Shown: one piece after another, positions 25,301 to 38,180 of the stretch
How the letters are laid out: each line of letters begins with the position of its first letter
How positions within the stretch are numbered: the stretch's first letter is position 1
Source of the DNA: Paramecium octaurelia
Taxonomy: Eukaryota > Ciliophora > Oligohymenophorea > Peniculida > Parameciidae
Direction: 5' to 3'
DNA length: 64,000 nt
NCBI GenBank assembly: GCA_905182995.1
Contig: CAJJDP010000091.1
Span: forward strand, 49,553-113,552
The notes under the pieces: model-generated
Told to the model about the DNA's origin: nothing
The model's database searches: none
The model's input: the letters and a program-made list of their open reading frames with translations, nothing else
Translations under genes and position numbers: made by a program

Positions 25301-27858
25301 CTATTTTATTACAAAATTGTTTAATCATAAATAATACTGCCAGAGAAAAAGGGGGAGGTCTTTACTTTGAAATGAAAAATAGCTCTTTTATAATAAAATC
25401 GTCAATAATTATACAGAATAGAGCTTTGGAAGGAGGAGGATTGTATTTGGAAGGAAATCAAAGCTTAAGTCTTAATAATTTTATTTCAACTTTATTATTA
25501 TATAATTCTGCCAAATATTGTGGGAATAACCTTATAGAAAGTCCATCAAAATTAGTTCTAACTATCAATCAAGTATAAATGAAATCAGCTAACTTTATAT
25601 TGAATAATATGACATAAGCCAAAATACTGTAATTAAAACCATATATAACAGTTGAATAAGAAAAAATAGTTAGGAGTGAGTATCTGAAAATCCCAAGTAA
25701 CCAAGTTATAATGGATTATAATATTATAATACCCAAAATATCCTTTTCCCAAATATTATTCTCAGATCTTAGCTTATATTTTTCAAATAGTATGGATGAA
25801 CAGCTTTATCACCTACCAAATTCAACATGTAATGTTAGTTAATAAATTATAACTAACTAAGAAATATAAAATAGTACAAATCTAGGCTAATTAGATTATA
25901 ATACAAAATCTAATAATTTTGATTTAAGATATTTGTCACTTCATTTCAACCCTAATTTATAAAAGCAAAGTCATTTATAAATCATAATATAATGCAATCC
26001 TTAAGATCATTCTAAATAATTGTATTACGTTATATAAGCACAATCTTATAAATGCTAATTAGGGGAATTTTATGTCGATGATGGTTGTCAATCATGTTAA
26101 TCAATTTAAGGGTTTTACTCTGTTACATATAATGTGACTAAATGTTCTATATTTGATAAATCAAAATACTTGTCAATTACATCAAATCAACTGAATTTGT
26201 AAGAGGGATATTGGAGACCTCATTATCTATCCGATTACACTACTTAATGTTTTAAGAACACTCAAAATTGTAAGGGTGGTTGGCTTGTAGGTGATGAAAT
26301 TTGCCTTCAAGGACACATTGGAGCATTGTGTGAAGAATGTGATATTTATAATATTCGAGGTGATGGAAAATACTTTAAGAACTCTGAGATATTATAGTGT
26401 CTATCTTGTTTTGGGATATCTGATAGTATAATACCATTTGTTATGAATACTGTTTGGTATAAATATATATATATATTTAGGGCTGTGTTATCGATTGTTT
26501 TGACTTTAATTAGTCTCAATAAATCAAATGATTTATTTGTTTTATTAAGAGTTAAACAAAGATAGAGTCAAATCATTTACAAGTTAACTTAAGGTATTTA
26601 ATTAGTTAAAATTAGATTTTGAAAGCATTTTCATTAAAATGATGCTGAATTACTTTTGGATATTTTCCTTAATTTTTACATTTAATATTAGTTTCTCTTT
26701 CTCTTTTAACTTCATAGATAAAGCTAGCAATACTACTTATTCAATGGCAAATAATTTAGATTGCTATTTATCAGATTTATCTGGCACTGAACTTCTTTAT
26801 TTGAAAGTCTTTGTAATTTTGGTGTTAATATTTTGGCAATTTGTGATAATTCTGTTAATATTTGTTGCCTATAGTTTCTTCAATAAAGAAACTTTTAAAT
26901 TTCGAATAGTCTCCAATATCTTACTTTGTTTATACATTCTAAATTACTCAGGCTTAATAAAATTGTAAAATATCAATGATAATAATGAAGATTAGGTTCT
27001 ATAATTTCCCTCAGAGAGATATCAGACTAAATTTATATTTAGGGCGATGTTTCATTATTCTACAATACTTAAAGTCATTTCAATTGGATGATATTTTTCA
27101 TGATCCCATTCTTGGTGATATTTGGCGGACTGATTCCTTTAGCACTTTTCTTGTTGATAGTATTGAAGAAAGAGAAAATGAGCTAAGGGCAATGGAGAGG
27201 TCACATTTGCTATTTATTTAATGAATACGAGAAGGAGTGCTATTATTGGGAAGAAATTAAACTGTTAAAAAAAGCAGTTATGATATTAATCTTGACTTAT
27301 TTTGAGACTAATATATGGATTAAGGCATCCCTCCTAGGACTTTGCTTATTGTTGTATTAAGTATTAACTGTGAACAACAGACCTTATGTTATATCCAAAT
27401 TAAATCACTTAGATTTGCAAAGTGGATAAATTTGCTCTATCTCTATATTTTTAGCAACAACTAAATATTTCTGTGAAGGGTAGAATATTCCTATTACTTC
27501 TATGATACTTTAAGTTATATTGACCATACTTTTTATACTCCTCTCATATCCATTTATTGCATCCATCCTAAAAATTTACAATAAAAAATATAAAATTCTT
27601 TTTTTGACTTATTTTGAATTACTATTGAAAAAGTTAAAAATAAAACTACTTTAAATGGAAATTTCTAGATTGTTGCAATAAGAAGTAGAAAAACAACAAA
27701 AATTACAACATCATTTGAAAAAATTAAGAAAATATTTAATGAGCATTTCCAAAGCTTAAATAATAAATAGACAGTAACATTATTCTCTATACTTTTAGGT
27801 TAACACATATCTCTAAGGACAAAAGAATGAATACTCAATAGAATATTCTAAGTACTGA
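19313..27858 (+). CDS. giant Cys-rich / beta-helix polytopic membrane protein
   Basis: ATG 19313 begins a signal peptide (MIFVIFFIVLVHKANA); TGA 27856-27858. Introns at 20851-20875, 22098-22125, 26457-26480 and 26594-26615 (22-28 nt). Residues about 430-950 hold growth-factor-receptor-like Cys modules (CGTCDGPTKYDCLTC, CRVCNED). About 1020-2070 has the irregular Asn/Ile/Phe repeats of a parallel beta-helix (pectin-lyase-like). Another Cys module follows near 26060-26410, then 7-9 membrane spans (LDCYLSDLSGTE ... FFMIPFLVIFGGLIPLALFL ... ILTYFETNIWIKASLLGL) and a coiled-coil cytosolic tail. This is a Paramecium-abundant surface-protein family. The frame shifts once around 26965-27010, before REISDQIYIQGDVSLFYNT; an indel or an odd splice must account for it. 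Length about 2800 aa. Function unknown; a surface sensor or adhesin is inference. Confidence 0.85.
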
Positions 27859-28261
27859 GCTTGTAGGATAATCTAATAACCTTATTATATTAGATAGATA
27901 AAATATATGATACAATTATTACCAAAAGTTGATTTATCATATAATTTTTTTTATTTGAATAGGATAAAATATATATATTTATATAATTAGTTAAAATATC
28001 AATTAAGTGACTTCTTTAGCTTAGAAAATTTTCATTAGTATAATCCCAAAAGTTAAATTTTTCAAGTTAAGAAACAATGTGTTTATCAATTATGAATTCA
28101 TAATGTTTAAATTTCATCCAAGTATTGAACAGATTCAATAATTTCAGATATTATCTTTTATTAAATTTTTTAAAGATTATTTGGAACTTTATAAATTGTC
28201 ATATTCTTTTATCTAGTGATTTTGTTTAAATTTATTGAAAAAAAAATAAAGTGAATAAATT
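27859..28261. other. intergenic
   Basis: AT-rich 3' flank of the giant gene; nothing recognised. Confidence 0.5.
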
Positions 28262-28672
28262 TGAATCAATCATTTGACACTGAGGCAGTTGAGCGCTTGC
28301 CTAAATAAATAAATTAAATCTGTGGAGACATTGAGGAAAGGAAACATAGAGGTGCCTGATTGTATATCAGCATAAAGGTCTAACTGATACTTACTATTGT
28401 CATTTTCCACGCCTAAAACAATGTTTTTGTTTTAAAGGAATCAGCAATGAGCTACCTTCATTTTGCATTTTTAATCTATTCCAAAGTTTGTCCATAGTTG
28501 CTGAGGGAAAAAATTAAATATGGTTTAAGCACTGATCTTCAACCCTAATGGTTATTGACAGATTAGAAGCACGGCCATACCTACGAAACGGTAATGGTGC
28601 CCAATTTGAAGATTTTATATAAGTAGGGGTACGCATTACCTATGCCGATTCTAATTTATAAAAAAATTTATT
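28262..28672. ncRNA. GC-elevated block, candidate structured RNA
   Basis: This stretch is clearly richer in G and C than its surroundings and has abrupt AT-rich edges, the right one a long T/A run. It contains self-complementary segments, notably GGCCATACC...GGTAATGGTGCC around loop TACGAAAC (near 28575). Elsewhere it has a GAGGAAAGGAAAC segment and CGGCCATACCTA-like words. It is open in several frames on both strands, which is expected of GC-rich DNA in this code, so coding capacity proves little. I could not match it to SRP, RNase P, U-snRNA or telomerase RNA. It could also be a decayed coding exon; the strand is unknown. Confidence 0.25.
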
Positions 28673-28798
28673 TTTTTTTAATTTTTCTCTCGTTAAGCCA
28701 GTCTATGCTCTCCAGTAATGGCCCTATCCACTATTAGATTATCTCAGTAAATGAGGAAATTATATTTCCGATACATCATTGACAAATTCTATTTTTTA

Positions 28799-29964
28799 TT
28801 TATATTTAGAAACTACATATAGTTAAATCAATTAGTTACTTATCTAGAAAAAAAATATTTTACAATTGATACTAATATTGTAGAGTAATATGAATAAATT
28901 AAGGTACATATTACTTTACGAAATATCATATGTCAAAATATGTTCTTAAGTTCCTTATCTTGAATTCATTTTGATGTTTACTCTTCTGGAAAATCTAGTC
29001 TCACATGAGACAGTTAGACTCGATTAATATATCCAAAAATCGCAGTTTTTCTTTCAACAATAGCTAAATCAAATAAAGGATTCTTCTCTTTAATCTTGAA
29101 GCACTTTTGCCATCCTTATGTTTTATTAGACTATGCTAAAAATTTATGATAAATTATTCTAATGAACTCTTTCAATTAAGAGTAGTAGAGCTGGTAACTT
29201 GGAATAAACTTAGATATTTAAAAATTAATAGATAAAACACAAAAAAAAAACAAAAAAAATAATTGTTATTCCAGCAAATAAATAATTGATAGGATCTTTA
29301 GTGTTTTAGAAAAATAAAATTAATATTTATCCAATTACTCCTTTTATTAGATTTCGAATCTTAGGATTAGCTCTTCTTACTCATCTCAGATATCTTCCTC
29401 AACCTCATTTGCAAATGCCTTTATTTTTCCCATTTCAATTTTAAAACGTCTGTATTGGCTAAAAAAAACTTACTATATATTAATAGGATACAATGTGATA
29501 CCCAAATGCTTATTCGTATTTATTTGATTTTGCTCATATAACTTATAGAGAAAATCATATTTTATTCAGAAATTATATATTGTTGGATCTTACTTCTACC
29601 TTTATTTTTGAGACGATAATAATAAATTAAGAAAGGAATATTTCATATTTGTAGCAAATGTGGTTAGAAAAAATTAATGAAAGACAGAATATATCACTCA
29701 GAGTCATACTCATTAAATTTTAATAATCATATAAAAAATTGATTATTATTACAACACAATTCTAAATATGTAAATATAAAACTTTAATACCTGTTTACTA
29801 TTAATTTTTATTCTTCTATTTTCTACCTCACTTATATGAAACTATAATAGAGTAATCAAATTAATTAGAATAAAAACGATAATACACATGAAATTCAACT
29901 TTATTATAACTATTCTAAGTGATCTAGAACATCTACAAATTGAAGATTGTTTAAAATTAGATTN
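28799..29964. repeat. 1166-bp direct repeat, copy 1
   Basis: Wherever I compared them, bases 28799-29963 are the same as 29965-31129, with a single N (29964) exactly at the junction. No target-site duplication, inverted ends or coding gene explains it. Perfect tandem identity bounded by an N is the signature of two contig ends that overlap but were not merged. A minus-strand frame inside (KIEMGKIKAFANEVEED) is short and broken. Confidence 0.9.
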
Positions 29965-31130
29965 TTTATATTTAGAAACTACATATAGTTAAATCAATTA
30001 GTTACTTATCTAGAAAAAAAATATTTTACAATTGATACTAATATTGTAGAGTAATATGAATAAATTAAGGTACATATTACTTTACGAAATATCATATGTC
30101 AAAATATGTTCTTAAGTTCCTTATCTTGAATTCATTTTGATGTTTACTCTTCTGGAAAATCTAGTCTCACATGAGACAGTTAGACTCGATTAATATATCC
30201 AAAAATCGCAGTTTTTCTTTCAACAATAGCTAAATCAAATAAAGGATTCTTCTCTTTAATCTTGAAGCACTTTTGCCATCCTTATGTTTTATTAGACTAT
30301 GCTAAAAATTTATGATAAATTATTCTAATGAACTCTTTCAATTAAGAGTAGTAGAGCTGGTAACTTGGAATAAACTTAGATATTTAAAAATTAATAGATA
30401 AAACACAAAAAAAAAACAAAAAAAATAATTGTTATTCCAGCAAATAAATAATTGATAGGATCTTTAGTGTTTTAGAAAAATAAAATTAATATTTATCCAA
30501 TTACTCCTTTTATTAGATTTCGAATCTTAGGATTAGCTCTTCTTACTCATCTCAGATATCTTCCTCAACCTCATTTGCAAATGCCTTTATTTTTCCCATT
30601 TCAATTTTAAAACGTCTGTATTGGCTAAAAAAAACTTACTATATATTAATAGGATACAATGTGATACCCAAATGCTTATTCGTATTTATTTGATTTTGCT
30701 CATATAACTTATAGAGAAAATCATATTTTATTCAGAAATTATATATTGTTGGATCTTACTTCTACCTTTATTTTTGAGACGATAATAATAAATTAAGAAA
30801 GGAATATTTCATATTTGTAGCAAATGTGGTTAGAAAAAATTAATGAAAGACAGAATATATCACTCAGAGTCATACTCATTAAATTTTAATAATCATATAA
30901 AAAATTGATTATTATTACAACACAATTCTAAATATGTAAATATAAAACTTTAATACCTGTTTACTATTAATTTTTATTCTTCTATTTTCTACCTCACTTA
31001 TATGAAACTATAATAGAGTAATCAAATTAATTAGAATAAAAACGATAATACACATGAAATTCAACTTTATTATAACTATTCTAAGTGATCTAGAACATCT
31101 ACAAATTGAAGATTGTTTAAAATTAGATTG
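29965..31130. repeat. 1166-bp direct repeat, copy 2
   Basis: Second copy of the 28799-29964 unit; see that entry. Beyond 31130 the sequence is new. Confidence 0.9.
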
Positions 31131-32361
31131 TTAGCCTAAGTAGTAGCTTATTGATAATAAATAAGACTGTAGTCAATTCATAAAAAAAATTTAAAATTCT
31201 TTCCCTTTGCAATAAAATTGCGTATTTCCCATATCATCAACTAGTTATGTAAATGAATCTTCGTACCTAAAATAGACTCTTTCTCAATAATTTTAAGGTA
31301 ATTTGTAGATACTTTCTAACATCTCTTCCAAACAAATTACACTTTAACATAACTCAATTATATATTTTTAGTAAGATCTTATATTGATCTTGATTAATTT
31401 AAATATTCAAACTAATATTATTACTGACAAATATAATAGGAGTAGTTTAAACTGTTTAGATTAATACAATATGTAATATATTAACTCATCTTCATTAAAT
31501 TCTGAAATAATTCATGGTATTTGTTATAGTGGTCAGAATGATGTTTGAATTACATACTATCATTATCTTATTTATTATTCTTTTCTTTTATTCTCCAAAA
31601 TACCGTTGAATAAAGAAACTCTTTCTCTGCGTTTTTTAAAGTTCACTTGAATTAAAGTCCATTATCCATATCATTTATCTTAATCAAATCTCACAATGAA
31701 CAGTTTATTCTCCTCTTAATATCATACAATACACTTTATTTGTCCTTTTTATAATACTCTGATGTTATTATGAATTGGTTTTAAAATTAGAGTATGCCTA
31801 TAAAACGATGCAAAGTTATTGGTATAAAGATAAATAACTTTTATTATTTGAATGGTGTTCATTTCTCGATTAAAGTAATTTATTAATTCAATTATTTAAG
31901 AATCCTTATGCAGAGAATTCTTTGAGTCTCCAATTAATAATGATGTTTTAGGTTTTTTAATAACAATTGCGTAAGATCTTTAATAATGTTTGCTATGTAA
32001 TTACTAAAATAATCGTCTTAGAAAGATTTATAAAAGGAATATAATTGGAATTATTTGGCTCAAAAATTAAAAATCAGCTCTTTAGAATTTGTAGATTTTT
32101 ATTTTTTTAATTTACTTTTGGGGTAAGGTTCGATTATTTAATGATCAATACTTCATCTGCAGATGTTAAGTTAGAGGAAAAAATAAGAAATCACTACTTA
32201 AATACATTGTTTTACAATAATGTAAAACTTAGCATTAATTAAGTTGAACTTTACTCAAGATGAATGGATTTAGAAATGGTTAGTTAATATCATCTCTCAA
32301 AATATCATAATCTCAAGTAATTATTCAAATTTTCTTCAATATAATAAATATTTTAATTAAA
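31131..32361. other. intergenic
   Basis: AT-rich with no recognised gene. Its right end is the 5' flank of the WD40 gene. The WD40 frame stays open upstream to an ATG near 32262, but that leader looks non-coding. Confidence 0.5.
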
Positions 32362-34005
32362 ATGTATAAACCATAAATGATAGAAAAAGAGAAAGATTTT
32401 AATTGTTCCATGAAACATTAACTACCAATCACTATGGTTGTTCTAGATCATAAATTTGAAATTAATAATAGATTCTTATGTCATCAATGTCTTGAGTATT
32501 TTGAGTCAGATGTGAAGATGGTAGGATTTAAGAAACTCATCTAAACGATAGAAGATAATAAGAAGAAATAACTAGAACACTTGGAAAATATGATTGCACC
32601 AATTATAACAAAAGTTTAGTCAATTTAAGGTCATATAACTAATTTGAAGTCTTTTCTTGTATTATAATTGGATTAAGTAATGGACAACACAAAGGATTGG
32701 ATATCAAATTTATAATCATTAGGTTTAAAGCATTCACATTATAGTCTCTATGAAGAATTAGATGTTATGATCTTGAATTAAAGATCAATAGAAAATGATC
32801 AGATTATTTAAGTAAATTAGATTAAATAATTAAATGATTCAATGTCCACTAAATTTAATAACAAATTGGATTCATTCAAGTAATTTAAAGAATATCAAAA
32901 ATTTCAACTCTTATTACTAGAAATATCATCCTAATTAGAATAGAATATAAATCTATATCAAATTATTAATGAAAAGTAATAAAATAAGAATTAAGTATGT
33001 GACAGGATTTCATAATAATTAAGTCCATGCGGATTATAATTAATAAATGATTCTGTTAAGTAAGCTGAAATATGTTATGGAATCGTATTTGATCCAACAG
33101 GGAAGATTATGGTTTCGACTAGCGAAAAGAATATTAAAATATGGAGTTTTGAAAATGGCAATGTCAAATTAACACATACACTTTAAGGTCATTCAGATAT
33201 TGTTAAATGTCTTGTGTTTAGTTAGATTGAATATTATTTCATTTCTGGATCTTGTGATCAATCAATTAGGATGTGGAAATCCTTGAATAATGAATGGTAA
33301 AGTTCTTAGCCATATTATCAACATAAGAAAGAAGTGAATTGTATTATCTTAACATAAAAGGAGGATTAATTAATCTCAGGTAGTAATGATAAAACAATTT
33401 TGGTTTGGAAGATACATTATAAGGATAATAAATTGTAATTTCTCTATTCTTTAGAGAACCATAATGGTTCTGTTTATTCATTAAGTTTAAATGAATCGGA
33501 AAGAGTTTTGGCTTCGTCTTAGTATAATTAAATTATGATTTGGCTAAAACAATCAAATAATTAGTGGATGTTTAAGTAGGTTGTTAATTTATCAGAAGAA
33601 GAAGGTGGATATCATGTTAAATTTTTAAACGATGCTTAATTTATTTGGCTACAACAAAACGGTAATAATCTGAGTGTATTTGAGATAGTCGATGGTTTGT
33701 ATTAAAAAAATAAACAAAAGAGAGTTTAATTAAAGAAAGTTGAATTAAAGAAATTTTATCAAGGCTACACAAACATAAACATGCCATTTTTTCCAATAAT
33801 TCATATTCAAGCTAAGAGTTTAATATGCTTAAGATATTTATTGGAAATTTACATAATTAAAGTGCAAATTGATGGTAAATTATCAATAATTAACTAATTA
33901 AATTGCAATCATTGGTAAATATATGGAACAATAACCAATGATGGATAATACTTGGCATTTTGGTGTAAAGAGGGATACTAAATACATGAGATATTATATA
34001 AATGA
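32362..34005 (+). CDS. WD40-repeat protein with zinc-site and coiled-coil N-terminus
   Basis: No intron. ATG at 32362 (MYKPQMIEKEKDFNC) or the in-frame ATG at 32377, TGA 34003-34005; 547 or 542 aa. Residues about 15-60 hold C..H and C-H-Q-C pairs (FNCSMKH, FLCHQCLEYF), a likely zinc site. Residues 60-200 are Gln/Lys-rich coiled coil. From about 220 there are at least four to five WD40 units (IVFDPTGKIMVSTSEKNIKI, LVFSQIEYYFISGSCDQSIR, LISGSNDKTILVWK, LASSQYNQIMIW). The domain order matches a large Paramecium family; such proteins are scaffolds and no specific partner can be inferred. A truncated copy of the same family lies at 37197-38180. The related family member at 1-1296 has longer, more regular repeats. 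Confidence 0.9.
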
Positions 34006-37000
34006 AACAAGCCAGATGAATATTGTAATTAAAAAAATAGTTTATGATGTATCTAAAAGGATAATCTACTATTCCTTATTATAATAATTAAGAACATTCT
34101 GTTCTTTTGCTTTTTATTCAAGCATGTCGAAAATGATTACTTTTAACAAAATGTTTTATATATATTATCGCCTTATATTTTTCATCGATCACTTTCATAA
34201 ATGATATAATTTATCTGGTATAAATATAATTTTATCTAATTTATATAAATTATCATATTGATGTACGTATATAATTGTTCCTGTATTCTCCTTAACTCCC
34301 AACAAAATTAATAAAATAGAAGTAGTCTCTTCCATTAAGAAAAAGAGCAACTGTGAATACGATGAAAGAGCCAATAGAAATAAATTTAAAATTTCTTTCA
34401 AATATCAATTTCTTTCTATTATTCCATATTTTTCAATTCATATTAATTCAAATTGAGAATTCGTAATCCTTTAATAATTACAAAAAAGTCTAATCAAATT
34501 CTCAATTTACCTTTTTTACAAAAAAATATTTATTAATCAATATAATTGTTTCATTAATTATTAATAAATTCTAATATATGAAAAAAAATAAAGCTTTTAT
34601 GAACATACTTCTGAGGTTGCAAATAATGATTGAAATTTTTAAGATTAATTATTAATTTTGCAAAATTAAATATGTGAGATGTATTAAGTAACATTGCCAA
34701 TTCTGCAACAGTAGCAAATTTTTTGAGAAATCCGTGATATTTTATATACATTTCTCGTAGGTAGGCTTCGGTCTTTGATAATTGCGGCTATACATTCTGT
34801 GTTAATTTTCATTAGAGTTTACATATCGTGTATGAAATATAAACATATATCAATATGTGATTACGGAGATCTCCAACTACCTTATGCTTTATAAACATTC
34901 TTTTAATAGCACATTTATAAAGACTAAGAGATCAAAAATAAAAAGTTAAGCAATAAATGATGGATTAATTGTAAATTCATCAACAACAATTACGAATTAG
35001 AATCTCAAACTTGAAGAATTAGTTAAATAATAGATAGGTCGTAAATTAATCGAATATTATTTTGTTTATCTATAAACAAATGTTATTTATCGTTTGTTAT
35101 AATCTTTGAAAAATACTTGAAACACATTAAAGATGCAGAAAAAATTGAAATATTAAATAATTAAAATAATAATTTTGATATATTATTATCAAATTAAGCC
35201 AAAATTAATTTTTGAGATACTGATTTCGTTTTTTATTAATTATAAATTGAAAGAAAAAATTATACTTAGAGACTTAGATAATTATAAAAGAGGTTAAAAT
35301 TAAAATATATGAAACTTTCAAAATAAATCCTTGGTTTTTATTCATTCTTTAACATCAATTTCAATCACATGTAATTATCTTTAATGGTAAAGTATAATTA
35401 TTAGAATTAAACTCTTTTCATTTAACCACTTTTTAAATGAAATATTTCTTTGCATTCTTTCGATAATTTATGATAGATATCCTATTAATCTAAATGAATT
35501 TATACACCACGTTTTGGATTGTAGGATTTTAAGCAAATTGAATCCTCTAAACGTTAAACTTATTTCTAAATGAAGCCACTTAATACAATTTAAATATATT
35601 CATCACTTCTTAAAGGAGACATTTCTGAAGATCATTAGGTAAATTAAATATATTGTAATATATTTATCCCTTAGTAAGATATCCTATAAATAGGAAGTGA
35701 AAATTAACATTTCTAAATTTCTCAAAATAGTTTTTTATATTCAGTATTGCTTTTATTCATAGAAAATGAATGATGTTCAATTATCTTGTTTAAGGTTATA
35801 ACTTGCTTTGATTAGATTACAATATTATTTTGATATCAGTTGGATTAAGAATCAAAATATTTTAATGTGTTTGAAAGTGGAAAAGTAGAATTTTATTTTA
35901 TTTGTTATTTTTTAAATTTATTATTAAATTCTGCATTTAAAAGTATAAATTTTCATAATTTAGCTAATCTTCAATAATTGTTGTAAACGCTACAGTTCAC
36001 AAGAATGAATAATTTTTATTCTGACTTTTTTTATCTTTAAATGAGATACTTATTAACAATCCTGATTGCTTGTTTAAATTGAGTATTCTAAACCCTTCTT
36101 ATTAAGGTTGCATATATTGTATAATAGGTAAGAGGGATTTAGATTTATCATTAATACAAATAAAAGTCGTAGTTATAAAAATACGCAAAATCAAAGATTC
36201 TTATTAAATTGAGAATATAAAAAATGTTACATCATTCCAAATATATAGAAGGATAACTAATATCAATTAGTTATTGATTATTGAAATATCTTAATCCTAA
36301 TATTCTAAATATTGTGTTTTTTTTAATCAAATTTATTCTACAATGATGTTGAATCTTTAACAACAATAAAAACATCGTCAAACCATATGAATGTATCAAA
36401 ACAGTTTTTTAGTTTCTTGAAATTTATAGAATGAGGGAGCTATATAATATTTGTAATAAATTGTTATTTTGACTAATCCTTTGCTATCAGTTTTCTAGAA
36501 GCTGGTAAATAATATATCAACTATGATGTTGAATTAACCTTCTTCTAATAAGATGATCCTAATAATTGTTATTGATAATATTTTAGAAATATCCATTTTA
36601 AAGGTTAATCAATTTCTATTTTTTAATTCTTGAATATTAAAATATAAACAACTTAAATTCAAGAATTAAGATTTTTAATTTAGCTCACTTATTTTCTAAA
36701 CTATTTAGTAAAATTGAATTTGGCCTAATAATTCATTATTTTGAAAAAAATTAAAGATTGCAGATATCAAATTCATGAAGAATATATATGCATAAGTTGT
36801 TTATATAATTGAAATGTTCTGATGATTTATATTAAAATTATTCTAATCTATAAATTTTCCAGGAAGTAATCATATATACTCCTTGATATAAAAGGATACA
36901 ATCTTTAAAGAAAGTTGTTTAAGTTTCAATTAATGTAGGCATCACAGGATTGAAATGAATTAAACATGAATTAGTTATTTAATATTCAAATAAATTAAAT

Positions 37001-37196
37001 TATAATTATATTTGTAAATTCACTATTAATACTTAATTTACAATTCTTTTTTTCTTTATTATAATAAAATTATTGGAATTAGTCCTTTGATTATTATAGA
37101 TCTTAAATGAAAGCTTTTTTAATCTTTGTAATGACATATAAATTAAATTTTGAATTTAATTTAATGCAAAAAAAATAAAGTTAGAAGCAAAAATAA
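34006..37196 (+). other. long non-genic stretch with weak coding-like relics
   Basis: From 34006 to about 35300 nothing is recognised. Between about 35400 and 36900 the plus strand has broken frames with Asn/Ile/Phe repeats (for example FHNLANLQQLLQTLQFTRMN near 35960) reminiscent of the beta-helix part of the giant gene at 19313. They are too decayed to call a gene. Confidence 0.3.
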
Positions 37197-38180
37197 CCTT
37201 AAAATAAAAAAGAATGTTTCTATGATTTTGTGGTAAATAATGCTGTTAAATAAACTGAAGCCTGCTTTGCGATATCCATAAATCATAGTAATAAGATGGT
37301 AGCGGTTGGATGTGATGAATCTATAAAAATATACTTATTTAAATAAGAATAATTGAAATAGATCAGCACTTTAGTTGGCCGTTAACCACATGTAAGAGTA
37401 TTGAATTTCCTGAAAAATTCAGAAATTTTATTTTCTGGTAGTGATGATAATTGTCTTACTATTTGGTCTATGAATAGTATAAACAATGGGAAATATGTAA
37501 AAAAGTTACATGGACATAAGGGAGTAATAAATTGTTTAATAATTAATAATGAAGAAGATACAATCATTTCTGGCAGTGACGATAGGAGTATAAAATTTTG
37601 GAGGCATAAAAATTAGTGGGTACTTAATTAGACTATAATCGAACATCGTGACTAAGTTTACGGGTTAAGTTTAAATCAATTAGGAAATATTTTGATTTCT
37701 TGTGGCTAAGACAAATAGATATTGGTGATGGAGATATAATAAAAAGGATATTAAAGTTAATGGGTTTTAAAATAAAAAATAAAAGAGTAATGGTCAGGCT
37801 ATCGTCTATGCTTCCTAAGTGATAATCTATTTGCATTCTAATTTTCTGCAGGAAAGGAAATGAATTTTTATGAAATGAATGATGAAAATATATTTAAGAA
37901 AATATCAAGTGTTGCTGTCAAAGGTAATAAAGAATATTGCAATCATTTTTTTCCTTAATAAATTATTTAATCAAAAAATCTAATAGTTAGCAAGAATGGG
38001 CCTTATGTGAACATAATTAAGATTATAAAGGATAACATCTTTCTTTATTGTTCTTCAATTGAATTCAGTCCTGAATGCCTTGGAAATATTTATGGATAAG
38101 TTACTTCAGATGGAGAGTATTTGATTATTTGGGATTAAAAATCAAGTGAAATATAAATCAGAAAGTACATGAAATCTTGA
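37197..38180 (+). pseudogene. N-terminally truncated WD40 copy
   Basis: A frame of 327 codons is open from 37197 to TGA 38178-38180 and aligns with the C-terminal two thirds of the 32362 gene. VNNAVKQTEACFAISINHSN parallels INDSVKQAEICYGIVFD, and LFSGSDDNCLTIW, IISGSDDRSIKFW and ILISCGQDKQILVME are WD40 cores. The zinc-site and coiled-coil N-terminus and any start codon are missing upstream, where the sequence is unrelated AT-rich DNA. The retained part has no internal stop, so truncation is recent, or expression from an unseen upstream exon is possible. Confidence 0.7.

Noticed and set aside
28262-28672. Match to SRP RNA, RNase P RNA, 5S rRNA or U1
   Set aside because: Only short word similarities (GAGGAAAG, GGTGCCTG, CGGCCATACC, ATACTTAC); none of the full conserved cores or their spacing is present.
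29341-29365. tRNA B-box-like GATTTCGAATC
   Set aside because: No A-box or cloverleaf upstream.
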